42,556 nucleotides of DNA. Source: Cytophagaceae bacterium (GTDB taxonomy: Bacteria > Bacteroidota > Bacteroidia > Cytophagales > Flexibacteraceae). The notes beneath the pieces were generated by a model, which saw only the letters and a list, made by a program, of their open reading frames with translations, had not been told where the DNA came from and made no database searches. Position numbers and translations under genes: made by a program. Each line of letters starts with the position of its first letter. Position 1 is the stretch's first letter. Positions 25,974 to 35,763 of the stretch are shown here, in pieces. The DNA is taken from positions 1 to 42,556 of the forward strand of contig CANETC010000004.1 of assembly GCA_947441055.1 (NCBI GenBank), read 5' to 3'.

Positions 25974-26003
25974 TTGCCCAATCGGATATATGCCGTAAAT
26001 TCG
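25974..26003 (+). promoter_or_regulatory. Promoter of smc
   Basis: TTG (25974-25976), 19 bases, then TAAATTCG (25996-26003) fits the Bacteroidota consensus apart from one T-to-C change. It lies about 46 bases before the smc ATG. AGGAGGG, a good ribosome binding site that is unusual in this phylum, precedes the start. Confidence 0.65.
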
Positions 26004-26049
26004 CAGTCTTGTGCCCGGTTGAAAAAACCACCGGAATATCAGGAGGGAA

Positions 26050-29000
26050 ATGCAACTCAGCAAACTGGAAATCAAAGGCTTTAAAAGCTTTGGCGATAAA
26101 ATCACCATCCACTTCGACAAGGGGGTAACCGGCATTGTTGGACCCAATGGCTGTGGAAAATCAAATGTAGTAGACGCTATTCGCTGGGTTTTGGGCGAAC
26201 AAAAAACCCGCAATCTGCGCTCCGATAAGATGGAAAACCTCATCTTCAACGGAACCCGCACCCGCAAACCATTGCAAATGGCGGAGGTAAGTCTCACTTT
26301 CCTTAACACCAAAAATATTCTGCCTACAGAATACACCAGTGTCACAATCAGCAGGCGTTATTTCCGTGATGGAGAAAGCGAATACTTGCTTAATGGGGTT
26401 AGCTGCAGATTAAAAGACATTACCAGCCTCTTTCTTGATACCGGAATTGGTCCGGATAGTTATGCCATTATCGAACTGAAAATGGTGGACGACATTCTCT
26501 CAGACCGGGAAAACAGCCGCAGAGCCTTGCTTGAAGAAGCTGCGGGTGTGTCGAAATTTAAAATCCGCAAAAAGGAAACTTTCCGCAAACTAGAAGATAC
26601 AGAAGCTGACCTCACCCGCCTGGAGGATGTGCTTTTTGAAATCCGCAAAAACATGAAGGCGCTGGAAAAGCAGGCCCGTCAGGCGGAAGAGTATTACAGC
26701 ATCAAGGAGGGCTACAAATCTGCCGCCATCAGCCATGCGAAGTTGAGCATGGCCGCCAAAGCGGAGGCGCTTCATGAATTACGAAGCCGCATTTCCGATT
26801 GTCAGGACCAGAGGGCGGCCTATTCTGCTTCCATTGCTTCTAAAGAATCGGAGCTTGAAAAAATAAAGTCGGAGCTTTTGCAAGAAGAAAAAACGCTTTC
26901 TGGAAGGCAAAAGACGCTCAATGAATATGTGAGCAAAATCAGAGAGATAGAAAGCCAGAAAAAAATTCGGGAAGACCGGTTTAGATTTTATTCGGAACGC
27001 CGGGAAAAGCTGGAAGTCGAAAGCAGCCAGACTTCAAACCAACTGGATACTACGGTAAAGCAGATTGTAGTGGCAGAAACCGCGGTTGTTTCAATTGAAA
27101 AGCAAATAAGCGAAGGCAGCAATGCCTTGGAAGCAGCCCGCTTGGAACTTGAAACAGCCAGAATGGGTCAGGAAGAAATGGTTCGTCGTTTGGATGAACA
27201 TAGGGAAGATCTTAGAAAAAGTTCGCAAGAGCTCTACCAGCTGGAAAAGAATCTGGAATACAGCGATGCCCAGCAGGCTGATTTAGAAAATGAACTAAAA
27301 AAGGCAGAATCAGCTTCGGAAGACCAAACCGTTTTCCTTTCCAACTTCGAACAAAAACTGAAAGCCACAGCAGATCAAATTAAAGAAAAAGGCGACTCTG
27401 TAAGCAGTTTGGAAGAAAAGGAGCAGAAGCTAAATCAGGACATTGCTGCAGCCACAGAAGAAACCGAGAAAATACGGTTTAATCTGGCAGAATTATACCG
27501 TCGCCTGGATGCAAGACAAAATGAGCTTAATCTCCTTCGCGCCATGGTGGAAAACCTGGAAGGATTTCCTGAGGCCGTAAAGTTCTTGCGTAAAAACAAA
27601 TCCTGGAGCAAGAAAGCGCCGCTTGTAGCGGACCTGCTTAACATTGGAGAAAAATACAAGATGGCTTTGGAATCGGTTTTGGAACCATTTCTGAACCATT
27701 ATGTAGTTCAAACAGAAACTGAAGCATATCTGGCGATGAAAATGCTTTCCGAAAACCAAAAAGGAAAAGCGAGTTTTCTGATTCTTGACAGATTGAAGGG
27801 GCGCCAATCTCCGAAACCAGAGATTCTTCCGGATGCAATTCCGGCAATGGATCTGGTAGAATATGAACCCTCTTACACAACTTTGGTGTCGTATCTCCTT
27901 GGCGATGTTTACATTACAGACAAAACCATTCCATTTGCAGCGTCTTCTTCAACAGAGACGCCGGTCCTTTTTGGGGAATTGGCCTGGGATTGGACAGAAC
28001 ATACAGTCGTATCAATCAGCGGGGCAATGACCCGCAGAAAATTCAGCGTTTCGGGCGGCTCAACTTCGGTTCTGGAAGGAAATAAAATTGGAAAAGCCGT
28101 TCAACTTAAAAAGCTGGAAGAGGAATTATCGGGTATCAACCTATTGATTCACAATGAAAAGGTAGCGCTGGAACAAAACCAGGAAAACCTGATTGGCCTT
28201 CGGCAAAGCACAGGAAAGAGCCTGATTGAACACCTTCAAAAGGAAATTCTACAACTTAAGCAGGAGGAAGCAGCATTACTGGCAAGGAAAGAACAATCCT
28301 TGGAATTGCTGAGAAGTTCCGCCTTAAGAAAAGAAGATATATCATTAAAAATCAAACAGTTAACAGATTCTCACCAAGAAGTTTTACCACGAATAAAAGA
28401 CTTAAAGTTTCACGTGGAACAACTGGAGTCGAAAATTAATGTTGACCAAGCACAGACAAAAGACAAAGCAGAAGCAAACAACAGAGCTTCGGTTCAATAC
28501 AACCAACTCAACATCGAACAGGTAAAATTGCAGAACAGTCTGCAAGCATCTAAACAAGATTTGGTGTTTCGGAACAAAGAAAAAGAAGAATTGAGCGGAC
28601 GACTTCTTCAGGCAAAAAAAGAATTAGAATCCGTACAAGAGGAACTTGCTGGTCTTAGCAAAGGCGACGATACCGACAATTCAGAACTTCCAGCCTTGTA
28701 TGAAGAGAAGCAAGCCATCGAAGCCGGATTAAATGAAGCTGAGAAAAGCTACTTTGAAGTCCGTGGTGGAATTGAACAAAGGGAAAAAGAAATCAGGGAA
28801 CTGAACAGAAACCGGGAAATCGTCGCTGTTTTAATTACCGAATCACAGGATGCAATGGGGCAGGGGCAAAGTCAGCTTGTTGCGATCCAGGAAAGGATCC
28901 ATGTAGAATTTGAAACCTTAATCTCCTGGGAGGAAGATTTGCCAAAATCCAACAAACAGGAAGAAGAGGCATTTCAAAAAACCATGTTGTCGATCAAAAA

Positions 29001-29619
29001 CCAACTCGACAGAATGGGTCCAATCAACCTGATGGCAAGAGAGGCTTATCAAGAAATAAAAGAGCGACACGATTTTATTGAAGCCCAGAAAAAAGATTTG
29101 ATGGAGGCGCGTCAATCGCTCACCAATACAATCACAGAGATCGAAACCGTAGCCAGGGAACATTTCTCCGAAACCTTTAAAAAAGTACAGGAGAATTTCC
29201 GCCTTGTATTTCGGTCACTCTTTACAGAAGAAGATACATGCGACCTTGTTTTGCAAGATCCATCCAACCCATTGGACAGTGGCATCGACATTATGGCAAG
29301 ACCAAAAGGTAAGCGGCCATTGACAATCAACCAGCTTTCTGGCGGAGAAAAGACCCTTACAGCTATTTCTCTGTTATTCGCCATTTACCTCATCAAGCCC
29401 GCTCCATTCTGCATTTTTGATGAAGCAGACGCACCGCTTGATGACACCAACATTGACAAATTCAACAAGATTATCCGCAAATTCTCAAATGAAAGCCAGT
29501 TTATTCTGGTAACCCACAACAAACGAACCATGGCCAGTACAGATGTCATTTATGGCGTAACCATGCCAGAACAAGGCGTAAGCCGAGTAATTCCAATTGA
29601 CCTAAGAGAACTGGCTTAA
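26050..29619 (+). CDS. smc: Chromosome segregation protein SMC
   Basis: SMC is the ATPase that compacts and separates newly copied chromosomes, loaded at parS sites by ParB. The 1189-residue protein has the full build. The N-terminal head has Walker A GPNGCGKS (31-38). A coiled coil runs to about residue 490, and a hinge follows at about 500-660 (FPEAVKFLRKNKSW...). A second coiled coil leads to the C-terminal head with LSGGEKTLTAISLL and Walker B FCIFDEADAPLDDTN. scpA and scpB are not nearby. Two copies of one parS-like 14-mer lie inside this gene and just after its stop. mnmG follows after 33 bases. Confidence 0.98.
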   Translation: MQLSKLEIKGFKSFGDKITIHFDKGVTGIVGPNGCGKSNVVDAIRWVLGEQKTRNLRSDKMENLIFNGTRTRKPLQMAEVSLTFLNTKNILPTEYTSVTISRRYFRDGESEYLLNGVSCRLKDITSLFLDTGIGPDSYAIIELKMVDDILSDRENSRRALLEEAAGVSKFKIRKKETFRKLEDTEADLTRLEDVLFEIRKNMKALEKQARQAEEYYSIKEGYKSAAISHAKLSMAAKAEALHELRSRISDCQDQRAAYSASIASKESELEKIKSELLQEEKTLSGRQKTLNEYVSKIREIESQKKIREDRFRFYSERREKLEVESSQTSNQLDTTVKQIVVAETAVVSIEKQISEGSNALEAARLELETARMGQEEMVRRLDEHREDLRKSSQELYQLEKNLEYSDAQQADLENELKKAESASEDQTVFLSNFEQKLKATADQIKEKGDSVSSLEEKEQKLNQDIAAATEETEKIRFNLAELYRRLDARQNELNLLRAMVENLEGFPEAVKFLRKNKSWSKKAPLVADLLNIGEKYKMALESVLEPFLNHYVVQTETEAYLAMKMLSENQKGKASFLILDRLKGRQSPKPEILPDAIPAMDLVEYEPSYTTLVSYLLGDVYITDKTIPFAASSSTETPVLFGELAWDWTEHTVVSISGAMTRRKFSVSGGSTSVLEGNKIGKAVQLKKLEEELSGINLLIHNEKVALEQNQENLIGLRQSTGKSLIEHLQKEILQLKQEEAALLARKEQSLELLRSSALRKEDISLKIKQLTDSHQEVLPRIKDLKFHVEQLESKINVDQAQTKDKAEANNRASVQYNQLNIEQVKLQNSLQASKQDLVFRNKEKEELSGRLLQAKKELESVQEELAGLSKGDDTDNSELPALYEEKQAIEAGLNEAEKSYFEVRGGIEQREKEIRELNRNREIVAVLITESQDAMGQGQSQLVAIQERIHVEFETLISWEEDLPKSNKQEEEAFQKTMLSIKNQLDRMGPINLMAREAYQEIKERHDFIEAQKKDLMEARQSLTNTITEIETVAREHFSETFKKVQENFRLVFRSLFTEEDTCDLVLQDPSNPLDSGIDIMARPKGKRPLTINQLSGGEKTLTAISLLFAIYLIKPAPFCIFDEADAPLDDTNIDKFNKIIRKFSNESQFILVTHNKRTMASTDVIYGVTMPEQGVSRVIPIDLRELA
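28406..28421 (-). other. parS-like site inside smc
   Basis: GTTTCACGTGGAAC (28407-28420) is the exact reverse complement of the 14-mer just after smc. The 16 bases differ from the general parS consensus TGTTNCACGTGAAACA at about two positions. It is likely a ParB binding site even though it lies in coding sequence. Confidence 0.65.
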
Positions 29620-29635
29620 AGTTCCACGTGAAACA
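29620..29635 (+). other. parS-like site between smc and mnmG
   Basis: AGTTCCACGTGAAACA matches the consensus TGTTNCACGTGAAACA at every position but the first. It occupies the short gap between the smc stop and the mnmG start. Confidence 0.75.
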
Positions 29636-29652
29636 CCCGAAAAAAAACAAAG

Positions 29653-31533
29653 ATGCTTTCTGAATACGATGTAGTAATTGCTGGTGCCGGCCATGCAGGA
29701 TGTGAAGCAGCAGCAGCGGCCGCAAACATGGGGTCTAAGGTTTTACTGATTACAATGAACATGGGCACCATTGGGCAAATGAGTTGCAACCCGGCGATGG
29801 GTGGTGTAGCAAAAGGCCAGATTGTTCGTGAAATCGATGCCTTGGGAGGACAGTCGGGAATTATTACCGACAAGACCACCATTCAATTCAGAATGCTAAA
29901 CAGATCAAAAGGACCTGCAATGTGGAGTCCTCGGGCACAGAATGACCGTTGGCGTTTTGCAGAGGAGTGGAGACTAAAACTGGAATCCATTTCAAATGTA
30001 GACTTCCTGCAAGACACAGTCCTGGAATTACTGGTGAAAGATGGAAAGGCCATTGGCGTAAAAACCCAGCTTGGGTATCAGATAAAATCAAAAGCAGTTG
30101 TCCTGACAAATGGAACTTTTTTGAATGGACTAATCCATATTGGAGAACAACAAATGAAAGGCGGGCGTATTTCTGAGGCTTCTGCAACTGGGCTGACAGC
30201 ACAATTGCTTGGTCTCGGTTTTGAAAGCGGTCGCATGAAAACCGGAACACCACCCAGATTGGATGGCAGAAGTCTGGATTATTCTCGAATGGATGAACAG
30301 CCTGGTGATGTTAATCCTTCCCGGTTTTCCTTCTCCACAGAAACAACTGAAGTGAAAGAACAAAAAAGCTGCTGGATCACTTATACAAACGACAAAGTCC
30401 ATTCCGTACTGGAAAAAGGCTTTGCCCAATCTCCAATGTTTACCGGAAGAATTCAGGGACTGGGACCACGCTACTGTCCTTCGATTGAAGATAAAATTAC
30501 CCGCTTTGCCGACAAAGACCGACACCAGATATTCATTGAACCAGAAGGCTGGAATACGGTTGAAATCTATGTGAATGGATTTTCTACTTCGCTCCCATAT
30601 GAAGTTCAGTCAGAAGCACTCCGGAATATTCCAGGACTTGAAAAGGCAAAAATATTCAGACCAGGTTATGCGATTGAATACGATTATTTTCCACCAACAC
30701 AGTTAAAACCAACACTAGAAACTTATCTGGTGGATAATCTGTACTTCGCAGGACAAATAAACGGTACCACAGGTTATGAAGAAGCTGCATGCCAAGGTTT
30801 AATGGCAGGTATAAATGCACATCTGAAAATCCGGGAAGAAAACCCATTCGTTTTGGGCAGATCAGAAGCCTACATTGGTGTACTCATTGATGACCTCATT
30901 ACCAAAGGAACTGAAGAGCCGTATCGGATGTTTACCTCCAGAGCAGAATTCAGAACTTTGCTGAGGCAAAACAATGCGGATGTACGACTCACCAAAATGG
31001 GAAGAGAAATTGGTTTGGCCACAGAAGAAAGAGCAAGTGTACTTGAAGACAAGCTCAGCAAAATTGAGAAAACCTTAGAATTCTGGAAGCAACAAAAACT
31101 TCCATTTGATGACATCAACCAAATTCTGGAATCTAAAGGAACGCCTATTCTGACAGAAAAAGCCAGTCTGGAAAATCTTTTGAAAAGACCTCAACTTGAT
31201 GTCGCTGATTTAATCCACCTCGGTGAGAAAATTAATCCTTTCGGTGCAGATATGGAGGTTCTGGAAGAAGCCGAAATTCAGGTCAAATACCAGCCCTATA
31301 TTGAAAAAGAAAGTCAGATTGCCATCCGGATCAATCAAAGCGAAAGCAAAGAATTCAGACGCAACATTAATTTCTTAGAAATAAAGACTCTTTCAAACGA
31401 AGCCAGAGAAAAACTCAGCAAACTCAAACCCAAAACCTTGGGAGAAGCACGAAAAATCAGTGGAATTTCCCAGTCAGACTTAAGTTTGCTTTTACTTTAT
31501 GCCGTACAGCCAGATGAAAACCCAGCACCTTAA
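29653..31533 (+). CDS. mnmG: tRNA uridine-5-carboxymethylaminomethyl modification enzyme
   Basis: MnmG (GidA) works with MnmE to modify the wobble uridine of several tRNAs, using FAD, NADH and methylene-tetrahydrofolate. The 626-residue protein shows GAGHAGCEAA (11-20), SCNPAMGGVAKGQIVREIDALGG, the MKTGTPPRLDGRS segment, and GTTGYEEAACQGLMAGINA, all family signatures. The C-terminal domain (LNFLEIKTLSNEAREKL-like) is complete. In many bacteria gidA lies near the replication origin, which agrees with the DnaA boxes 4 kb away. Confidence 0.98.
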   Translation: MLSEYDVVIAGAGHAGCEAAAAAANMGSKVLLITMNMGTIGQMSCNPAMGGVAKGQIVREIDALGGQSGIITDKTTIQFRMLNRSKGPAMWSPRAQNDRWRFAEEWRLKLESISNVDFLQDTVLELLVKDGKAIGVKTQLGYQIKSKAVVLTNGTFLNGLIHIGEQQMKGGRISEASATGLTAQLLGLGFESGRMKTGTPPRLDGRSLDYSRMDEQPGDVNPSRFSFSTETTEVKEQKSCWITYTNDKVHSVLEKGFAQSPMFTGRIQGLGPRYCPSIEDKITRFADKDRHQIFIEPEGWNTVEIYVNGFSTSLPYEVQSEALRNIPGLEKAKIFRPGYAIEYDYFPPTQLKPTLETYLVDNLYFAGQINGTTGYEEAACQGLMAGINAHLKIREENPFVLGRSEAYIGVLIDDLITKGTEEPYRMFTSRAEFRTLLRQNNADVRLTKMGREIGLATEERASVLEDKLSKIEKTLEFWKQQKLPFDDINQILESKGTPILTEKASLENLLKRPQLDVADLIHLGEKINPFGADMEVLEEAEIQVKYQPYIEKESQIAIRINQSESKEFRRNINFLEIKTLSNEAREKLSKLKPKTLGEARKISGISQSDLSLLLLYAVQPDENPAP

Positions 31534-32404
31534 TCAATGCCCGGCCTGTGGCTCTGCAAATTTTAAACGATTTGGAGAGGTCAAAGACTATTATTATAGT
31601 CAGGAAATATTCCCGATTGAGGAATGTCTTAACTGTGGTTTGCGATTTACCCAGGACAGGCCAAGTGCTGAACACATTGGGGAATATTACGACTCTGGGA
31701 ATTATGCCAGTCATGATTCCAAAAGCAAAACAAGTCTATTCCTGAAAGTGTATGCCACTGCCAGAGACTGGATGCTGGAGCATAAATACAAACTGGTAAA
31801 ACAGTTTAAACCAGAATGGAAAAGAGTACTGGATTATGGGACAGGTGAAGGCTTTTTCGTTGAATTTCTGCGCAAGAAAGGTCTCGATGCAATGGGCATT
31901 GAACCCTCTGAACTGGCACGCGACAATTTTAAGAAGAGAACCGGCAACAACTTATATCCATCCGTTGAAAAACTTCCGGATAATATTGGTTTTCAGGCTA
32001 TTACTCTTTGGCATGTGCTCGAACACATTCATGAACTAAGGCCAACCATGGAAAAACTTGTGGCCAAAATAGAAGAGAAAGGCATCATGGTGATTGCGGT
32101 TCCAAACCAGAAATCCACAGATGCAATTGCTTTCGGAAATGAGTGGGCGGCATGGGATGTTCCCCGTCACCTTTACCATTGGGACGATAAAAGCCTAAGC
32201 ACTTTTATAGCAAGTCTCGGAATGGAAAAAATCTACACAACGCATTTGCCCCTTGATCCTTTTTACATCGGAATGATTTCCGCCCGCTATAAAAAAGAAT
32301 CCACAATTTCGGGTTTGATGACGGGTTTAAAATCTTATCTACACGGCTCAAAAACTCCAGCCGAAGGCTCAACACTACTGAGCATATGGATGAAAACCAA
32401 CTAA
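31514..32404 (+). CDS. Class I SAM-dependent methyltransferase with zinc ribbon
   Basis: This methyltransferase opens with a probable zinc ribbon, NQCPACGS...ECLNCGL, followed by the SAM-binding motif VLDYGTGEGFF and LWHVLEHIHE. It resembles the Methyltransf_23 group. I prefer the ATG at 31514 (MKTQHLNQCPACGS, 296 residues) to the track start at 31499; either overlaps the mnmG end, so translation is coupled. The substrate is unknown. It overlaps the next small gene by 19 bases. Confidence 0.85.
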   Translation: MKTQHLNQCPACGSANFKRFGEVKDYYYSQEIFPIEECLNCGLRFTQDRPSAEHIGEYYDSGNYASHDSKSKTSLFLKVYATARDWMLEHKYKLVKQFKPEWKRVLDYGTGEGFFVEFLRKKGLDAMGIEPSELARDNFKKRTGNNLYPSVEKLPDNIGFQAITLWHVLEHIHELRPTMEKLVAKIEEKGIMVIAVPNQKSTDAIAFGNEWAAWDVPRHLYHWDDKSLSTFIASLGMEKIYTTHLPLDPFYIGMISARYKKESTISGLMTGLKSYLHGSKTPAEGSTLLSIWMKTN

Positions 32405-32565
32405 AACCAGACAGCAACCTCCTGGTACAAAACCTGGCATCAGATAGTCTGGCGAATTTACCTGGACAGAGGGATGCCCGCGCAAAAGACTACATAGCAG
32501 GTGTTTCCATTATTCTGGTTTTGAGCATCACTTTGTTCCTCCTTTTCAACCTCAGAACCAAATGA
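32386..32565 (+). CDS. Small membrane protein, 59 residues (missed by ORF track)
   Basis: This ORF fell under the track's length cut. It starts MDENQLKPDSNLLVQ and ends with a single hydrophobic segment, about residues 37-55, then NLRTK. It overlaps the methyltransferase by 19 bases and the lipoprotein gene by an ATGA stop-start, so it fills the space exactly between two genes in the same direction. That strongly suggests a translated gene. The N-terminal 36 residues are polar and would lie on one side of the inner membrane. No function is recognised. Confidence 0.7.
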   Translation: MDENQLKPDSNLLVQNLASDSLANLPGQRDARAKDYIAGVSIILVLSITLFLLFNLRTK

Positions 32566-34052
32566 GAAAAACCATTCACTTTCTGTATTTGGTGGTAATC
32601 ACATTGGTATTTCAACAATGTGCAAGCGTGCAATCCCCACAAGGTGGGCCAAAAGACAGTGCAACGCCAAAACTTCTTTCGTCCAAACCAAACAATGGAG
32701 AAATTGATTTTAAGGGAAAATCCATTTTGCTGGAATATTCTGAAGATGTCCTTGAAAATGAAGGGAAACAACCATTCCTTTCTCCACTAACACAAGTAAG
32801 CGTAGTAGCCATTGGCCGCAAAATCAGAATTACGCCCGATTCGGGCTGGAAAAAGAACCAGACTTATGAACTTCGGCTCAGTAAAAAAGTAAAAGATGAA
32901 CACGAGGGAAATCCTTCGACCGATAGCACAATTCTCTTTTCAACTGGGAATCAGATAAGCAAAAGCAAGATTCAAATAGCGGTAGAAAACCTTTCAGCAA
33001 AAGCGAATACAAAACGAAGTACTTGCCTGCTTCAAGGAAGATCAAACAATACCTATTTCAGTTCCGGAGAAGGTCAATTAAAAGTGGCGGGAATTGAAAA
33101 CGGTACCTATTTAATGGAAGTATTTGCTGATAAAAATGAAAACTTAAAATACGAAGAAGAGGATGGAGATCTATTTACAGACAGTATCCAGATTGACTCA
33201 AGCCATGAAGTAAAAGCGAGGCCGCTTCCACAGATTTACAAACCAATTCGTTGCTTCAAACAAAGACGAGGCGATACCGTAGTGGTGGAAACCAGTAAAC
33301 AGATATTTCCAGACCAACCATTCCTAGATCATTGTGTTGGGAAAAACAGAGAAGGCACCATTTTCTGGCTTTATCCGGTTAAAGAACAAATCATCAGCAG
33401 CCACTTTGATACTCTAGGAAATTGCGTTGTTGATACAATTCAAGTCCAGCAAATTGACAGCAACCGAAGTCTCACGCAATTGCCTTTAAAAAGAAAATCA
33501 AACATCCACATTGCAGGCAAGCAAGTTCATATTCAACTAAACTGGAGTTGGAAACCAATTCACTTTCCAGAAAAACTAGAATACACCAAAGATTCGGTCT
33601 GGATAAAAGCAGATTGGGAAAGACGCGAGTTTGGTATTGAATTGAAATTGCCAATTCTAAAACAAGGTAAACTTCGTTTACGATTCGACAGCTTGGTTCT
33701 ATACAATAAAAATGTGCTCAAGATGGATTCCATTGACATTACAGCATCAGACCTAGATCAAGCTGGAAATATTGGTGGCACCATTGAATCTGGGGAAGAA
33801 AACATCCGTGCCGAATTATTGAATGCCGCCAAAGAAATAAACGGGACAGCTGGCAAAGGAAACTTTCAATGGCTGGCAAAACCAGGGCAATACACCATCC
33901 AGATTTACAGAGATTTAAATGGCGATGGAAGATATACAGGCGGAAACAAAGAAGCCCGGCGAAAAGCCGAGCCTCTGTATATTTATCCGGATAAGATTGA
34001 ACTTAAACCCGGTTGGGATTTGGAAAACATCCGGGTAAAACCGGAATTCTAA
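32562..34052 (+). CDS. Ig-like domain lipoprotein
   Basis: This 496-residue outer-envelope protein has a signal peptide and lipobox LVFQQC, giving a lipidated Cys20 followed by [16 protein letters not shown]. That start is characteristic of Bacteroidota Ig-like (Big_5) lipoproteins. The Big_5 domain follows at about residues 35-125 ([13 protein letters not shown]...KVKDEHEGN). The remaining 370 residues look like beta-rich repeats; a Ca-loop-like [11 protein letters not shown] lies near the C-terminus. The function of the family is not known. It overlaps fumC tail-to-tail by 4 bases. Confidence 0.85.
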   Translation: MRKTIHFLYLVVITLVFQQCASVQSPQGGPKDSATPKLLSSKPNNGEIDFKGKSILLEYSEDVLENEGKQPFLSPLTQVSVVAIGRKIRITPDSGWKKNQTYELRLSKKVKDEHEGNPSTDSTILFSTGNQISKSKIQIAVENLSAKANTKRSTCLLQGRSNNTYFSSGEGQLKVAGIENGTYLMEVFADKNENLKYEEEDGDLFTDSIQIDSSHEVKARPLPQIYKPIRCFKQRRGDTVVVETSKQIFPDQPFLDHCVGKNREGTIFWLYPVKEQIISSHFDTLGNCVVDTIQVQQIDSNRSLTQLPLKRKSNIHIAGKQVHIQLNWSWKPIHFPEKLEYTKDSVWIKADWERREFGIELKLPILKQGKLRLRFDSLVLYNKNVLKMDSIDITASDLDQAGNIGGTIESGEENIRAELLNAAKEINGTAGKGNFQWLAKPGQYTIQIYRDLNGDGRYTGGNKEARRKAEPLYIYPDKIELKPGWDLENIRVKPEF

Positions 34053-35431
34053 ACCATCTCTTCGGGCTTTACCCAAAGATCGAATTCCTCCGCTGTCACA
34101 TAGCCAAGAGCAAGTGCAGATTCTTTCAGGGTAAGATGTTCCTTGTGCGCCTTCTTCGCAATCTCAGCAGCCTTGTAATAGCCAATGTGCGTATTGAGGG
34201 AAGTAACCAGCATAAGGGAATTTTCCAGGTGCCGGCGGATGTACATATGGTTGGGCTCAATGCCAACCACACAATTCTTCTTAAAAGAATCGCAAGCATC
34301 CGACAACAGATTTGCAGCCATCAAGAAATTAAATGCGATCACCGGTTTAAAAACATTCAGTTCAAAGTGTCCATTCATTCCACCAACGGCTATGGCAGCA
34401 TCGTTTCCAATCACCTGAGCACAAACCATGGTTAAGGCTTCGGATTGAGTAGGATTAACTTTTCCAGGCATAATCGAAGACCCAGGCTCATTTTCTGGAA
34501 TCAAAATTTCTCCCAAACCTGAACGCGGACCAGAAGCCAGAAGGCGAATGTCATTTGCAATTTTCATCAAAGAAACTGCCAGTGTCTTTAAGGCACCAGA
34601 AGCAAAAACCATTGCATCATGCGCAGCAAGAGATTCAAACTTATTAGGAGCAGTTACAAATTCATGACCCGTAAGTTCTGAGATCTTCTTTGCCACAAGC
34701 ACATCATAACCTTTGGGCGCATTCAAACCAGTACCAACAGCCGTACCACCGAGAGCGAGTTCTGACAAATGCGGCAAACATTGTTCCACATGACGAATAC
34801 CATGACTGAGCTGGGCCGCATAACCCGAAAACTCCTGACCCAAAGTAAGAGGGGTAGCATCCATTAAATGCGTACGACCAATTTTTACGATATCCTTAAA
34901 TGAGTCCGCTTTGGCAGATAGAACATCCCGCAAAGAAGAAACCATTGGAATAAGCTTCTCACACAAAACTTTTACAGCCGCAATACTCATGGCTGTGGGA
35001 TAAGTATCGTTTGATGATTGAGACTTATTCACATCATCATTCGGATGCAAAACCTTTTTCTCATCAAGTAAATTACCTCCTTGTAAAACATGTGCACGAT
35101 TTGCGATCACCTCATTCAGGTTCATATTGGATTGAGTACCCGAACCTGTTTGCCAGACAACCAAAGGAAACTGATCATCGAGTTTACCAGCCAGAATTTC
35201 ATTGCAGACTTCACCAATCCATTTCATTTTTTCTTCTGGCAGAACACCAAGTTCATGGTTTGCCATCGCGGCAGCATTCTTCAAATAGGCAAAAGCACGC
35301 ACAATTTCGATGGGCATTGTATGTCCACCAATCTGAAAATTCTCCCTTGACCTTTGGGTTTGAGCCCCCCAATACGCAGAAGCAGGAACTTTTACCTCTC
35401 CCATCGTATCTTTTTCAATCCTGTATTCCAT
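34049..35431 (-). CDS. fumC: Fumarate hydratase, class II
   Basis: FumC converts fumarate and malate in the citric acid cycle. The 460-residue protein shows [20 protein letters not shown], the substrate-site [16 protein letters not shown] and the superfamily signature [15 protein letters not shown]. Length is normal and it needs no iron-sulphur cluster. It is on the minus strand, reading away from the DnaA-box region that begins right behind its start codon. Confidence 0.97.
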   Translation of the reverse strand: MEYRIEKDTMGEVKVPASAYWGAQTQRSRENFQIGGHTMPIEIVRAFAYLKNAAAMANHELGVLPEEKMKWIGEVCNEILAGKLDDQFPLVVWQTGSGTQSNMNLNEVIANRAHVLQGGNLLDEKKVLHPNDDVNKSQSSNDTYPTAMSIAAVKVLCEKLIPMVSSLRDVLSAKADSFKDIVKIGRTHLMDATPLTLGQEFSGYAAQLSHGIRHVEQCLPHLSELALGGTAVGTGLNAPKGYDVLVAKKISELTGHEFVTAPNKFESLAAHDAMVFASGALKTLAVSLMKIANDIRLLASGPRSGLGEILIPENEPGSSIMPGKVNPTQSEALTMVCAQVIGNDAAIAVGGMNGHFELNVFKPVIAFNFLMAANLLSDACDSFKKNCVVGIEPNHMYIRRHLENSLMLVTSLNTHIGYYKAAEIAKKAHKEHLTLKESALALGYVTAEEFDLWVKPEEMV

Positions 35432-35473
35432 TATAAATCAGTACTTTAAATTTTATCCTTTTAGAGAATATTT

Positions 35474-35763
35474 TGTGGACAAGTCTAAGACAGAATGTGG
35501 ATAAAATAAACTTTGTCCACACCAAGAAACGCCAAAGTTAAAAAGAGCTTTGAAACTCCACTTCCTTCAACATCGAGTAAACCATCTATGAACATTTTTG
35601 GGAAAGAAATCGAAAACTGATCTTGATTAGCTAATAAGTTGAAAATGATTTGTTCTTATTCCTCCTTCTCAAGAATTACTTGAATTATCCACAAAACTTA
35701 TCCACATATCCACAGCCCTGATAATAAGTATTAGAAATATTTAAATATTTGTAAATGATAATT
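35474..35763. other. Putative replication origin (oriC): DnaA-box cluster and AT-rich tract
   Basis: The 323-base gap between fumC and the TPR gene has six DnaA-like boxes. Perfect TTATCCACA occurs at 35685-35693 and 35698-35706 on the plus strand and at 35496-35504 on the minus strand. Single-mismatch boxes lie at 35474-35482 (minus), 35513-35521 (plus) and 35706-35714 (plus). The second group is followed by a very AT-rich stretch (attagaaatatttaaatatttg, about 35730-35763) that could be the unwinding element. No gene is seen. parS-like sites lie 6-7 kb away. Confidence 0.75.
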
